A stretch of DNA of 64,000 bases from Circinella umbellata (GCA_025093555.1 JAIWNF010000013.1:124001-188000); one strand, 5' to 3'; numbered from the stretch's first letter, positions 41,577 through 54,617 are shown. The notes: a model not told the origin generated them from the letters alone. Program-made: numbers and translations.

Positions 41577-42854
41577 ATGAGCAAGAATGAAATTATACCA
41601 CGATCAGAATGGCCATTTGTTGAAATACTTTCCGACGAACATACACGCACATTGGAGACTGTTAACGTATATGTAACTAAAGTTGAACCGAAGCAAACTA
41701 AACAAGTACTGGGGTAAACCGCCATTTTTTATTCATTCATGTCTATCACTACAAATTTATTTTATTTTAGCTGATTCATTGAAATTTATTTAGATTTGTA
41801 CAAAAGCATCTTCCACCATTGCAGAATCTTGAACATTGTAGACGTGTGCAACGAACCACTTTACCAGACTCAAGTAAAAGCTTTTTATCTTTATCATTAT
41901 TATTTTTGCCGTCAAAATGAAGCAACCTCATGATAGAATTATCATTATTATCATTTTTAGGTTTCGAGTTAACTTTAATATTATGTCAAGAAACTTCAAT
42001 GTCAAAAGACGGAGTAATGAAACGAGCAACAGAACATGGATTAGATCAATTAATACAAATTAAAACTGTGCCTGTACCACGATATCCACCGTTAAATCGA
42101 ACCCAATTTGAAGCATGGAGACATTTATGGCCTATTATTTTTCGAGAAGACACTCGACAAGATCCCAAATTTAGACAATCGGATATTTCCGCTATAGAGA
42201 AAAATTTGGACCAAGTTGGAGCTTTGGGTTCGGGATCGGCATATGCACGCATTGTTGATCCAGCCGACAACAATAGGATCATTGCAGAAGGTTGTGACAC
42301 TCGTCATACATCACATCATCCTCTCCATCATGCCGTGATGAATTGTATTGATGCTGTAGCTGCTATTGAAAAACAACACCGAGGTATTGAAGCGGGGAAT
42401 CGTCCCAAACGAAAAGTGGAAGAAATTACAGAAGGACCGGTGGAAGGAGGACCAACTAAAACAGCCTATCTTTGTACCGGTTATGATATGTATATTACAC
42501 ATGAACCATGTGCAATGTAAGTTGGAATATGCATAAATTAAGATAACACTGTGTTATTGTCTCTCAAAAACTGATAATTATATAAATATATATGTTCTTT
42601 AATACAGGTGTGCAATGGCATTAGTACATTCACGAATCGGTCGAGTGTTCTATAATATACCCACACAAACCGGTTGTTTGGGGACATTATATAAAATTCA
42701 TTCGCATTCGAGTTTAAATCATCACTATCGTGTATTTCGACAAGGAACATCGTCATTATCTTCTACCACCAACATAAACACCAGCTCATTTTCTTCGGAT
42801 TCAACTTTGCCTACCTTCACAACGGCAATAGAATGTCCTGGAGAAAAATTATGA
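41577..42854 (+). CDS. TAD3: Tad3, non-catalytic subunit of tRNA A34 adenosine deaminase
   Basis: Partner of Tad2 in the heterodimer that converts A34 to inosine in tRNA anticodons. Four exons, 41577-41713, 41794-41873, 41961-42516 and 42608-42854, sum to 1020 nt (339 aa), close to yeast Tad3 (322). The deaminase core is in the C-terminal half: HTSHHPLHHAVMNCIDAVA, in which the position of the catalytic Glu is Val, the hallmark of the Tad3/ADAT3 subunit; and THEPCAMCAMALVHSRIGRV, the zinc-binding PCxxC, completed by splicing at 42516/42608. The RIGRVFYNIPTQTGCLG segment and the final histidine/serine tail follow. The N-terminal extension (MSKNEIIPRSEWPFVEILSD) matches Tad3-specific sequence. 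Confidence 0.95.
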
Positions 42855-43738
42855 TGAATTTCATTATAATAAATGAAAATGATATAATTATATATACTAC
42901 GTATTACATCATTGAGCATGGGATAGACGATTTACTATTTGTGTGTCATTCATGCAATTTTGAACTTTAAATTTTATTTTTGTGCTATATATAAATTATC
43001 CTTAATAAGAATTAAAAAAATTAGTTAGTAATATCACTATCATCGTTACTATTTTATTTACTTATAAGAATACAATCGACATCATCATTTTTATTTGCAT
43101 ACCGTCACCAGTACAAGCATATATGTAACATATAAAAAGAAGTAAACTTTATCAAGACAATCAAGTATAGATCATATATATAAGATAAATATATGTTTTA
43201 TAAAGTCGAAACCTGTCACGTGTCTAAGTTTATCAGTACGAAGTTTAATTGAAAACTTTATAATGACTAATGAAAATTGTGGGATATTTTTGAATATATC
43301 TGTCTTAAGAATTTGAAGGAAAGAGTGGATAACAAAAAAAAGCATATATGCGGGACTTCAGGATATAGTATAAGGTTTATCGGGTGTATTAGTTGCATAT
43401 TCAATCAATCATACGTACATAATAAAAGTTGTAAAATAGTAGTTACAAATTTTGTTCTTCCATACGTAGCAGCGCATAACTATTTTTTTTTTTTAGTTTA
43501 TTAATAGATTCTTCTATGAATGAAAGATTATACAGTATAAAAATGATTTAGGTCTAATTGTATTTTTATTTTATTATGCAAGAGGAACCAATAGCTCGGA
43601 TTGATCGACGTTCCTTTTTATTAGTATATAAGTCAACTGTTTTACTTTATAATTTCCCTTCCGAAAAGAGATCATAGCTCTTTCACTTTTATAATTATTT
43701 ATTGTATTTTATTATTCATAGCATATTAACGTGTAGAC
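42855..43738. other. Intergenic region without a supported gene
   Basis: TAD3 3' flank and promoter of the FUSC-like gene. AT-rich; nothing else is seen. Confidence 0.6.
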
Positions 43739-46207
43739 ATGTTCAAAAACAATAGTTATAGTGATAATAACGAATTAACCTCATGTTCTTCAATAATGGG
43801 CCGTATCTCTACCCAGAGTCTCACATCAACTGCATTTGAACCCAGTTATATTGTTGATGATGAAGCGAATAAAAAAAAGTTTACATCAGGTTTGTTCTCT
43901 GTAGATTATCTGCAAATGCGATAGAAGTAATGATATATTCAAAATGGCCAACAAAAAATGCTAATGATTATCCAATATATCATGCTGCAAATCAAAATTC
44001 ATCATCTTTTTCTATACCTTTGTCGAATAATACAAAAGTCAACAACAGTAGCAACGGTAATGGCGATACCATCAACAATGATAATGATAGTAACAGTTGC
44101 ACTGAATTCAAGAAATTATCCTTCTTGTTCTTGTCTAAAAAAGCTCGAACTATAATTCAGCGACAGATTGTATGTAATGATAATCGCTATGCTTTGCAAA
44201 TGGGAGTAGCTTTTTTGATAGCAACTCTATTTGTTGTAGTTGAACCTATCACTAAATTTGCACCCAACGCATTCTGGGTTGGTATGTTATACCTCAATGC
44301 CTTTAATTGATAGCAAAATTCATTATATACAAAAAAAAACTTTATATTAATCGGCTTATAAATCAAAATACTAGGCGTCTCCGTGGTAACCGTATTGGAT
44401 AATTCTGTAGGTGGTTTCTTAGCACTCAGTATACAGAGAATGATCGGTACCTTCATCGGTGGCGGTCTGTCGATCTTTGTTATGACACTTTCAAGAGTCA
44501 TTTTTCCCATATGGAGTCCTGGAGCTACTGTATTTTTTTGTTTCCTCATGTTCTGTCAAGTGTTTGCTATTGCTCGAATCAAGTTGAGACCAAACATGAA
44601 TTATGCCGGTGGAATTGTAAATATACTCCACCCCCGACTCTCCCAGATCTCTTCCTTTCCCCCCTTATCATGTTCACAACCCTCCTCAAATACTTTCTAC
44701 ACTGACCTTCTTAAATTTATTTACTTACATTTTTTACGACGTCATTTTTTTTAAAGGGCTTATTAACGACTGTGATTATTTTACTTTCTGGTTATCCTAA
44801 TTTGATCCATGATAAAATCTCAGGAAGTGCCGAATTAGGCTTTTGGAGAGTATTCGATTTAATTATCGGGATATTTATCGCAATGTAAGATTTTTTTTGT
44901 TCTGTTCATAAAGCAGGAGAAAAGAAAACGCAGAACTTGAAAATATTGAATAATATAAATTTTTTATTTTATTTTATTTAGGTGGGTATCATTATGTATA
45001 TTTCCTTTGAAAGCCCGTAATGCTATGCGAAAAAATCTCGGAGAGTCATTAGAAGAAGCTGCAGATTTATATGAACGAGCAGCAATTTACTGTCTTGATC
45101 TGACAAACTTGGATGGTGCTACAAAATTACCCGTGAAGCTTGATATTGAGCACACAAAGAAAGAAACTGGAGTATCAGGAGAAAGTGCCAATCATAATAA
45201 TAATAGGTACAATGACGACACCAATGATGATGCTTACAAATATAAACAAAATGATACCAACAAAGAAGTAAAACAAAAAAATATGACAACAATAGGACTG
45301 ATGACAGACACATGTAGTGACAATAATAAAACGCCAGAAGTACAACAATCGTCACTACGACAAACAGCCATTCAAATTGAAGAGCCATTACAACGAACCT
45401 CACTTGCTACTACGACACTCAACCAAGATATGGAAATTTGGAACCATGAACTTATCAATGAGTTATGTGATAAAGCATTTCATGTACTATCACGTCTTCA
45501 GACAGAATCAACACGTTTGCGTAGTGTTAACAAAGAATATTACCTCCAAGTGTCTTTTCATTATATCTTTAGTGGTGGCAGACGGGAAAGGTGGGGAAAA
45601 ATATTTACGACGAACAAAACAATACAGTGATTCGATCGATGCCATGAAACGCATTGTTTGGGCCTTGGTATCATTTAGGTTGCTACTGCCATTGATCAGA
45701 CTTGATAATGGCAAAGAAGAAGAGTTTGTTTATAAGCACAGCTCAATGAAATTCAATAATAATACAGGTACCGATAATACTTCAACAGCAACAGCAGCAA
45801 CAACTATTCACGATCGGGTTACTCCAACCAAAGCCTTATTGGAGAATTTTGAAGATAGCTTATGGGTGATGCGAAAATTAGCGACTATGCTGAAGGATAC
45901 AAAAAAGAAATTAAGCGACGAGCCAGATTGGCCAATATTACAGTGGCATGTGATGAATGGTACATCTTTAGTTCAACAAGAACTTTTAGATACAATCAAT
46001 ATTATCCGGAGTTCTGATCATGTTGATGGTTTAAAACTTTTGTCATATTATGGGTTTCTTGTCCGATGTTCAACTATTTGGCAAGGCTTAGAATCAATTG
46101 TTAACAAGTTGGGACCACAACGACAAAAGCGACAATCGTCTGTATCAACATTCAGTCATGTTTCATATCCACCATCATCTCAAGGAATTTTACATGCCCA
46201 AGAGTAA
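43739..46207 (+). CDS. FUSC/ALMT-like multi-spanning membrane protein
   Basis: Probable anion or aromatic-acid exporter of the fusaric-acid-resistance / aluminium-activated malate transporter superfamily; substrate unknown. Main exons: 43925-44281, 44375-44616, 44757-44884 and 44982 to about 45530, then about 45590 to 46207. Six hydrophobic helices lie in the first half (e.g. ALQMGVAFLIATLFVVVEP, LGVSVVTVLDNSVGG-like segment, TVIILLSGYP, FWRVFDLIIGIFIAMWVSL). A long cytosolic part follows: a family-typical ARNAMRKNLGESLEEAADLY, a low-complexity insert with NNN and QKN, and helices EIWNHELINELCDKAFHVL and DAMKRIVWALVSFRLLLP. Two boundaries are uncertain. The N-terminus is either MFKNNSYSDNNEL plus a 35-nt intron (43890-43924) or a start at 43930. 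The join near 45530-45640 needs a weak donor. Confidence 0.75.
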
Positions 46208-46513
46208 TTAAAGCACTTATTACTTTAGTATTAACATATTAATGATGTTTTATTGTATTTTTATTATTATTTTAATTTATGTGGTTTTTTTATGCTTTCT
46301 GCATACACATATAAAAAGTTTATACATATAAATGTAAAAAGCACTGTTCACTAAATTCATCATTACTATATCGGAGCAATAGTCGTGGTGGCTTGCGTGA
46401 ATTTCTTTTTGGTAGGCAAGGGGTTCCGTCCTTTTCTTTTAGGACACACAACTTTATACATATAAACTCCCGTTCCTTCATTTTTGGTGGAATTACAGCA
46501 ATAAAATTAAATA
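46208..46513. other. MRPL20 promoter region
   Basis: Short spacer between tandem plus-strand genes. TATA-like tatacatataaa runs occur at 46321-46333 and 46455-46466. No gene is seen. Confidence 0.5.
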
Positions 46514-46963
46514 ATGTTTCGACACGTCATTCGTAGTGCAACAACCAATTCAACACGTCGTTGCTATGCAACCAAAAGCAAAACAACAAATTTAACAACT
46601 AAGCCGCTAGTTCCAATTAGTGAAACCACATTATCTGATGGTAGCATTTTTGTTACCCGCGAAGCTCCTGTACCATCTCAAGTTCAAGCAACAATCGCAC
46701 CACCCATTCGCCAACAACGTCCTAGTGGTGAAAAATTGTCAACAGCACAAATTGAAGAAATGCGTCAATTACGGCAACAAGATCCATCAACTTGGACTCG
46801 AAAGAAATTAGCAGAAAAGTTTGGTTGTTCAGAATTGTTTGTCAGTATCTCTGCTCCGACTGTTAAACGTGCTGTTAAAGTTGAAATGGAACCAACCACT
46901 GAAGCCGGTTATAGAAAACAATTAATTCGCAAAAACCGTCAACGAAGACGTGAGCTTTGGTAA
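46514..46963 (+). CDS. MRPL20: Mitochondrial large-subunit ribosomal protein mL58 (Mrpl20 family)
   Basis: Structural protein of the mitochondrial 54S large ribosomal subunit. Uninterrupted 149-aa frame. The first about 25 residues (MFRHVIRSATTNSTRRCYAT) are basic and Ser/Thr-rich with Arg spacing typical of a presequence. The family core follows: LSDGSIFVTREAPVP, the helix LSTAQIEEMRQLRQQDPSTW, then TRKKLAEKFGCSELFVSISAP, a helix-turn-helix-like unit, and a basic C-terminus ending RKNRQRRRELW. Fungal mL58 has just this order. It is the only intron-less confidently assigned metabolic or ribosomal gene here. Confidence 0.9.
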   Translation: MFRHVIRSATTNSTRRCYATKSKTTNLTTKPLVPISETTLSDGSIFVTREAPVPSQVQATIAPPIRQQRPSGEKLSTAQIEEMRQLRQQDPSTWTRKKLAEKFGCSELFVSISAPTVKRAVKVEMEPTTEAGYRKQLIRKNRQRRRELW

Positions 46964-48509
46964 TTCTTTTTTAATATACAAATAAATAATTGATTTCCTC
47001 TAAAAAGACGCACACATCCACAGATCTTTTTTTTTTTTTCATGCCACAACAACATTATTATTGTCTCTTTCCTCTCCCCCTTATTTTTGCTGTAAACAAA
47101 CTATCTTTCCTCGGTTCTCCCCCAAGAATAACATATTTTACATATATACACCTTCTCGTCCATACACATATACAAAAGTAAACATTTTGCATCTAAATAA
47201 ATGAAATTAAACGTTTATACTATAATACTTACAATATGCATGATTTATATTTATTTTGAATTATGGGGTCAATCAAATAATTATAAACAGGAACATTTAA
47301 CTTTTTATATCGAATTATCCATCGGAGGAAGAACCTATGGATTTACTGACATCATTAGCATAAATTCTATTTGTAATCTTATACAAATCTAAGGTTAATG
47401 CGGCGCTTATTTCTTTAAGAGAATCAAATGTTTGTATATTACTTTCGCTCTTTTTTTTTTTATTATCCTTTTTGTTTTCATACAAGTTAAATCGTCTTCT
47501 GCTTTTTTTTTTTATTCTTTTCCTTTCTATTACAAAAACGCCAACGGATATATAAAATAATAATAATATGAGGCTGAAACACTTATCAAAGGAAAACATT
47601 GATAAGTAGTAATAAATAAATAGCAGAATGAATCCCCGGTTTTGCTTTGTTTTTTATAAAATTTCATCGTTCTTTCTATCCTACCCCGCAAATCTTACCT
47701 AATGAAAGAAACATTAAGAAGATTATTTTTGCGAAAAAAAAAAAAAAAAAGTGAAACAATACCATTGTTAAATGATTATCCAAAGTTGAAAAAAAAAATG
47801 TTTGATGAAAGTTATATTAGATGTATTTAGCTCAAAACCAATAAAGAAACTAATATGGAAAATGAAGCAGAATAAAGTATTCCATAGGATTTGTTGGAGT
47901 TCTTTTTTTTAATAATATTGCATGATTTATTCGTCACAGTTCGTCGGAATACGACAGAAGGCGAGGGGTAAATTTTTCATGGAGTATCGGATGATATTGA
48001 ACCCAGAGATTACAGTGAGGAGTTTGGGTTACACAATGAATTGTGGAGCCATCAGGTATGCTTTGCATAAGTGCGATGAGTGTTTTGATTGTGAGTGTGG
48101 GAGATTCTCTTTTTATTTTATTCTTTTAAAAAGAAAGAAGCAATATGGTTTCTTGAATAGAATAATGGTTTCTAATTATAATGTAGCATCTTATTTTCCT
48201 TTGGTAATGATTGCCATGGTAGTAGTTGTATAATAAAATAAGAAGAGAGGAATTGAAGGCAGGGTTTATTTGATTGCATAAGTAAAGGGTCACATGTTTT
48301 CTACGAGTGCTCCCACTCTTTTTTTATAGTGAGTAAAAAATATATAATTTACCCTCGACTTTCTACTCTTCTTTTTCCTTTTCTTCACTCCTTTTTTCTC
48401 TTTTATTTTTTCATATATAATTATATATCTTTTAAAAATAAAATCATTTTAATTTTTTTTTTCTTCTCTCTTCTTCCTTTTTATTTCAACGCAAAGAATA
48501 GTAACGATA
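46964..48509. other. Intergenic region without a supported gene
   Basis: MRPL20 3' flank and promoter of the next plus-strand gene. Long T and A homopolymers. Frames at 47201-47599 and 47922-48233 are short, AT-driven and not linked by splice sites. Confidence 0.6.
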
Positions 48510-49867
48510 ATGAAAGATCAAGATCAAAGTTCAAAAACCGGCGATTGTAGAGATACACCAATACCTCCTCCCATTCCACCTCCTGCACCACCTCAATCAT
48601 CAAGTCGAAATCCTTCATCACTACTTTCGCCCTGGTGGTCAGCTGAACCACTTCCAGAACGGTCTACAGAACCGAAACAGAAAAAGAGCCGTCGTACATT
48701 CATCAACTTTACACGAATCGCAAACGCAATAGAATACGATGCCGATGGTAAAAAAACAGGCAAATCAACACAGCTTTTCACAGAACGGTGTTATTTATCA
48801 ACTGTAAACAAAGATCTTGGAGATCAACAGTCAGATAGTAGTAATAATAACAACGGGATACCAAAAAAAATACCTTCTGATTGTAAAATGGTTTGTTTCT
48901 TACGTGAAAATGATGAACGGAGGAAAGAACGACAAGAAAAGAATAAGTCAATATGGAATCCATTTCATGGTTTATGGATCGTAGTTGCAACAACACATGC
49001 TCGATGTATGGAACATACTGCTGGTATGTTTTTTCTTTTCTTTAAATACGATGAGTATTGTATATTGTATATATGTATATATTGTTTGTGTTATCGTGAG
49101 ACTATGATGGATTAGATAGTGCTGGTTTATAATAAAAAAAACCGTACATACGCATAACACACACGTATACCTACATCTATATGTATATACAATAACACAC
49201 AGGCCACAACAAAAAAAAAAAACTTTTTTTCTCACGTGTTGTTATAAAATAATGCATATCATATAGAAAAAGACATTATCAAAAAGTCCCAGTAAGTGTT
49301 TTTTTATGTGTATAAACATCATGTGGTTTTATCATTATCATTATCATTATAAATTTCCAAAAGAAAACAAAGAATTACTGATTTACTCATGATAACTGTT
49401 ATACTTTTTTAATTTATTACAAACAGTTCAGATTATTATACGATTGAATTGGGTGAAAGGTTGAGTGGATCAGGAGATGATGGTAAGTTTTTGAGCTCGT
49501 ATATTTTTTTTCACAATTTGATATCGCTTCTTATTTTATTATTACCCATCCTTCCCAACACCAATATCAAACTATCCTAAATGGAGTTTATTATTAATTT
49601 TGTTCCTCCGCGCGATTTACTTGTTTATTGACAGCAAAACGGATTGTAACCAAGACATTCGCACCTTTACAAGAATTAACGAGACGATATGTTCTATCAT
49701 GGAAAGATGGTACTCAGCAATTATTTTTCCAAAGATTCTGGGAAAGTACAAAACGTGGTGACGCCTTCCATCTTGTACGAGATAATACAAAGAAACTCTT
49801 TGAATCTGCAACGGGTGAAGATAAATCAAGTCAAGATGATGATAGTAAAAAAGGCTCTAATCAATAA
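48510..49867 (+). CDS. Conserved-looking protein of unknown function
   Basis: Not recognised. Three exons, 48510-49023, 49432-49482 and 49635-49867, sum to 798 nt (265 aa) and end in SKKGSNQ. The first about 50 residues are proline/serine-rich (IPPPIPPPAPPQ), followed by SLLSPWWSAEPLPE and a basic patch KQKKSRRTFINFTRIANAIE. The central part SIWNPFHGLWIVVATTHARC contains a short hydrophobic stretch but no clear membrane helix. The 51-nt middle exon restores DYYTIELGERLSGSGDD. The C-terminal exon is a likely folded helical segment (FAPLQELTRRYVLSWKDGT, FFQRFWESTKRG). The acceptor at 49431 was chosen over 49426 because only it keeps frame. The intact frame over three exons argues for a real gene. 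Confidence 0.72.
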
Positions 49868-50233
49868 CTTATTATCATTACTACGTTTACGTATGAACAT
49901 ATCCCTTTTGAAACTATCATGTTTGCCCGATTGATACTTTATATATTCCCTATTTTCTTCTCTTTTCCTTCGTATATTTTATTTTATTATTGTTTCTGTT
50001 TATTTTCATTTTCATTTCATCTTTTCTTTCTCTTTCTCTTTCTCTCTCTCTCTCTTTTTTTTTTTTTTTTTTTTTTTTTTCTTCTTGAATTTGGTAATCA
50101 AAACAACAACGGCAAAATCGCACAGAAAAAAAGCATACCCAAACAATAACCCTTTTTCACATATATACACGCACACATCCAAGCAACTTCATTATCACTA
50201 AAAATATATTTATATACATTATATTTTTTTTTA
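49868..50233. other. Convergent 3' flanks with long pyrimidine tract
   Basis: Between the stops of the unknown plus-strand gene and RCE1. Contains a (TC)n/T-run at 50020-50080 with 26 uninterrupted T, and shared 3' UTR sequence. Confidence 0.7.
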
Positions 50234-51632
50234 TTATGCTGATGCAGGCCAATATAAAGACCCACCTACATTTGATGGATTAGTTAATGGATATAATAAC
50301 CAGTAAAACAAAATAACACCGATAACAAATGAACACATGATAACTAATATAAAAAAAAAGAGCATAAAATTCATAAACCTATTAGAAAGTCATGGTTCTT
50401 TTTCTGAAATCTTATATGAAACTTCTTTGAATAATTATTACCTGCTCGTTTTATTGGAGGTTGGAGTTGTATGTCGCTAACATCAGGGAATCCCATTATG
50501 TTACAGAATGAATGACATAATATAGGAGGCCAAATACTACCAAGTCGTAAAAATGTAAAGCTAACGTACCAACCAAATATGGTCGTATAACAGAATTGAA
50601 ATACTATAGAAATGATGTAGGGGGTTGGGAGGTGGTTATAGCTATGAATTAATACGAAAAATTCTAGTTCTTTTTGGTTATAATTGTGATTCGGGCTTAT
50701 AATGAACACATACATGATGATAGTAATACAAGTTGAAGTGCTTTTCTATTGGCACCCCATTGATTATAATTTTCCCAAGCATGATGAAGATGAGCTATAT
50801 AAGAAATAATAAGATAAATGAATAAAATCACCTGTCTTTTTTTTTTTATTTTTCATCGTATAATTCTTACCTAAACCAAAATACATGGGTGAGACAAATA
50901 TTAAATAAGTTGTTGATAGACCCGCATGGTATAAGACGGCAATCATACATGAACGAAACACGAATTCTTCTGTTACTGGTGCCTGCATAGTATTTTTACA
51001 TTAATGTATTAAGAGACATTTAATTTCTTTTTTGCCAAGGAGAATACAATACATAAATGAAACAACGTTCTTTTTTTTTCATCAGAATAGAAAAAAAAAG
51101 TTTACCACAACATAGTTCCGTTGTCCTAACAACGAAAAGAAAACATCCTTGACATCACGTCCGAAATCAAAATTGTTTTGAAATAAAAGGTTTTCTTCGA
51201 AATAAAGTTGAACAAGTGGTCCAAGAAATAAAATAGCCGTTAACAATACAGGTCCTATTAATCCAATCAGCTCAGAGACTGAGTAAGGTAATGATAACCC
51301 AAGTATTTGAAAAATTGAATGCTAGAAAAAGCCATAGAAATGTATGTATATCAGTTTTCTCGGTCTTTATATTTGTAAAATGTACCCAGTTATAGAATAC
51401 TTACATTGGTGGAATGGGAGGGTACAATGAACCATACAAGAAGTGGAGAAACGATGGAAGCAAAAGTCACTGCCTTGATTCGATTGCGAATGACCGTAGG
51501 ATGATTCCTTGATAACTTTGCGCTAATTGCGTCTCGAAATAAATAAAAACCAGCTATATAAATGAAAGCGAATGCAATGCAAACAACATTGGCTATGCTT
51601 GGAGAAATATCATTTTGCAACGCTTTTACCAT
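50234..51632 (-). CDS. RCE1: CAAX prenyl protease 2 (Rce1)
   Basis: ER-membrane glutamate-type protease that removes the last three residues of prenylated CAAX proteins such as Ras and a-factor. Six exons, 51632-51405, 51321-51106, 50982-50871, 50794-50714, 50603-50442 and 50343-50234, sum to 909 nt (302 aa), matching yeast Rce1 (315). Active-site motifs: APVTEEFVFRSCM (EExxxR), FGLAHLHHAW (FxxxH, made by joining exons 3 and 4) and LCHSFCNIMG (HxxxN). About seven hydrophobic helices are visible, including VVCIAFAFIYIAGFYLF and VSELIGLIGPVLLTAILFLG. An upstream in-frame ATG at 51689 would add 19 residues; the inner start matches the family better. The last exon encodes the final helix VIMCSFVIGVILFYWLLYP. 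Confidence 0.94.
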
Positions 51633-51689
51633 TTGATCGATTGTCAAAAGGTTGTACCTTTTTTCCCCTACTTTTTTTTTCTCTCTCAA

Positions 51690-52014
51690 CTACCCAGACG
51701 CAAAAAAAAACCCATTTATACCCTTTTTCCGCCGTCTACAAAAGAAAAATTCATTGTGTGTTTTTAATTATACAGGAACACCTTTGTCTTATTTTACTGG
51801 TGTATCTGTGTTTTTCTCTTTCCATATAAACTTATTTTTTTTGGCTTTCTATATTATCTCAAATATGATAGAATAAATTATAGCTTGCATGAAAACAAAG
51901 AATATGCAAGCAGATTGAATTAATTGATTACGAAAATATACAGTTACTGAAACAAGATACATACAATATATATCAAAGTACAAAAGATACGTAAAACAGT
52001 TGGAAATAATAGAT
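51690..52014. other. RCE1 promoter / aldolase 3' flank
   Basis: Spacer between two minus-strand genes. Pyrimidine-rich tracts; nothing else is seen. Confidence 0.6.
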
Positions 52015-53346
52015 TTATTCAAGACAATCAGGTTGCATCTTTGTAATCATTTGATAAAGAGGTTGGAATTGCATATAGCCAGCTTGTGCATCACCTATAT
52101 TTTGATATACACCTCGTGCTACTTGATCATCAATAATCTTCAAATCCTTATATCCATTAGGATGAGCAGATTCAGCAAGAATTTGAGATTCACAACAACG
52201 TTCCATGGCCAAGAACCACCAGATGGCTTCATCCACTGTCTTACCAGTAGTTAGTAAACCGTGGTTTTGTAAAATGAGTGCCTTATTTGTGGGACCTAAT
52301 GCCTTAACCAAATTTTGACCTTCTTCAGGTGTATATACAACACCACCAAAATCAGGATAAACACTATGAGCACCATGGAATGCACATGCATCTTGTGATA
52401 TAGGAAGAAGCTCACGTCCAAATGTTGAGAAGGTTCGTCCATAAATTGAATGACTGTATTTTTAGGTAATTATGTTTTTGTTTTAGATGTGTATTATTAT
52501 TGAATGAGTAAATTATAAACAGATAAAAAAAAAGAAGAGTTATATCTAAACAAAAAATTAAACTTACGTATGTACAGCACAAATAACATCGTCTCTTGCC
52601 CCGTGGATTGCTCCATGAATCATAAAGGCGGCTTTGTTTACAACAGTATTACCACGAACAATTTTTCCTTGATGATCAACCAAAACAAGATCGCTTGCTT
52701 TAATATGACCGAAATATTGAGCCAAAGAATTAACCCTTTTTTTTTCAGAAAAAAAAAATATTATTGTAAGCTTATTTTGAATGTCATGGCAATTAAAACT
52801 TATTTCAAAATATTTACCAGAACAAGTCGGGATATTCTGGATCTCTAAAGGTCATGTGCCCAGCAACACCTTCATCATAACGATATAATGCCATTAATCT
52901 ATCATATAATAATAATAGTAATAATTTGAAGATTTATTAATATTAAGAATTGTTACCAATCTTATGTGTAATAAATGCATACCTGAAACCAGCTGCTAAT
53001 TTTTGTTTCATATGAGTTCTTTGTTCATGAAAACTCATAAATTTTGGTAAGCCTTGGATATGTACAGGCTGTTTTTCAGCTTCTCGTGCTTCTTCTTCAG
53101 TTTCAGATCCAGTCAATACAATTTGACGTTTTGATCTCAAAATGATAGCATATCTTTCAGGGGATCGGTTTTGTTCAATAGGAACTTTAGGTTGTTCGGT
53201 AGAAGGTGTGGTTGCTTCACTAAAAATACAAATAATAATTCATAACGATAATTACATTTTGTAACATTCAATTAGTGATGTAATAAAATAATAGTGATAT
53301 TAAACTTGTTACTGAAATTAATGTTCATATGTACATACGCTGACAT
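52015..53346 (-). CDS. Class II aldolase / adducin-domain protein
   Basis: Zinc-dependent class II aldolase/epimerase fold, related to L-fuculose-phosphate aldolase; fungal members of this type have no assigned substrate. Five exons, 53346-53339, 53219-52983, 52898-52818, 52735-52568 and 52453-52015, sum to 933 nt (310 aa). The first exon is only 8 nt (MSA). The zinc-site His pair appears in ICAVHTHSIYG, completed by splicing, with AACxxG-like [12 protein letters not shown] downstream and the third ligand region [19 protein letters not shown]. The upstream fold signature is [20 protein letters not shown]. The N-terminus (about 70 aa) is charged and probably disordered. A cytosolic enzyme is inferred; an adducin-type cytoskeletal role would need the tail domain, which is absent. 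Confidence 0.88.
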
Positions 53347-54617
53347 TGTAGATAAGATATTTTTAGAGAGAAAGAAAAATTAGATAAAATGCAGGAGTAA
53401 ATTTAAAAGCAAGAAAAAAAAATGATGCAAAAAATTAGATTGCTTTTTATATTTCAGAAAGGTTCTTTTAGTTAATCGGGGAATAAAGATGAATAATCTG
53501 TCTATCGTGCTAGATAATCCCCATATCTTCTCACGATGGTTTTTTTGCGGAAGTTCTCACAGAAATAAAGTGTATTGGTAATCTATTGATGAAATATGAT
53601 TTGTTATTGCTCAATCTTATTTTTCTTGTTTAACCTTTGTAGTTGCTAGTTTTGATCTTGGTCTTGTATATAACTAAAAACATAAGTTTATTATATGCTT
53701 ATTTATGCATGAATATTTATGTGCACTTCGTTGTGTTCATTGCAACGTTTTATGTGTACGTAATCCTATTGTAAATTCTTTACAGTACTATCTGAAAAAA
53801 TCTATACATTACTAATCAATTGATTAGTATTTTTTATATCTGTTAATGGAAGCTGTATTCATGAATAATAGTTTCGTGTTTTTATAAATAACAATTGTTC
53901 GTGGGAAGTATCTCTCTTTATACGCGTTCATCAGAAGAATGGGCGTTGGACTTGATGCTTCCGCCGGCGCGGGGCAACTTGATGTTTATACGTACTATAT
54001 ACTTGATCACAGGGATCTCAAGGAAACTAAAAAAGAATAAGTGAATGTCCCTGTGGCTTCTTTGTTATGTCCCTGTGGTCAAACGTTATTGATGTTCCGC
54101 GGTTTATATCAAAATGAATCATAAAGGTTAATTTTTTGCTATTGACATCATTATTGTATATATAAGCGGTAATTTTCTTTAACTTTGAAAATCAGTATAT
54201 CAGTTTCGATTTTTTTTTTTTTGACAGCTTGACACTAAATAACAATTGATACGTCAAATAAAAATAAGAATAAGGAAAAAAGGGGGTGTGAATAAAAGAA
54301 AGAAGAGGGGGGTGAATAAGATTTTTGTTACCATCAGTGTTCAATATCCGGGCACCGGAGTTAATCGGTGTTACCATCATGTACAATACAGGAATGTCTG
54401 TACCCAAAAAAAATAAATGTCACTTTCCAAAAAGATAACTGGATATTTTATTAAAGTGAAAGACTGAAATGATCAGCATCTGTAGGTATGTTAAAGAATT
54501 AAATTTGAAATGATGTGACAAAAAAAACAAGGTAGAAAATCAAGATAAGGAGAAAGCAGAAATTAAACACGTAAGTATGATAAAATGTAAAAAAAAGAAC
54601 AGGAATAAGAGAGATCA
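53347..54617. other. Intergenic region bordering mobile-element debris
   Basis: Promoter side of the aldolase gene, then unassigned DNA. Contains a GC-rich patch at 53959-53975 and a 12-nt direct repeat ATGTCCCTGTGG at 54045-54056 and 54067-54078. A minus-strand frame at 54192-54407 is too weak to call. Confidence 0.55.
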
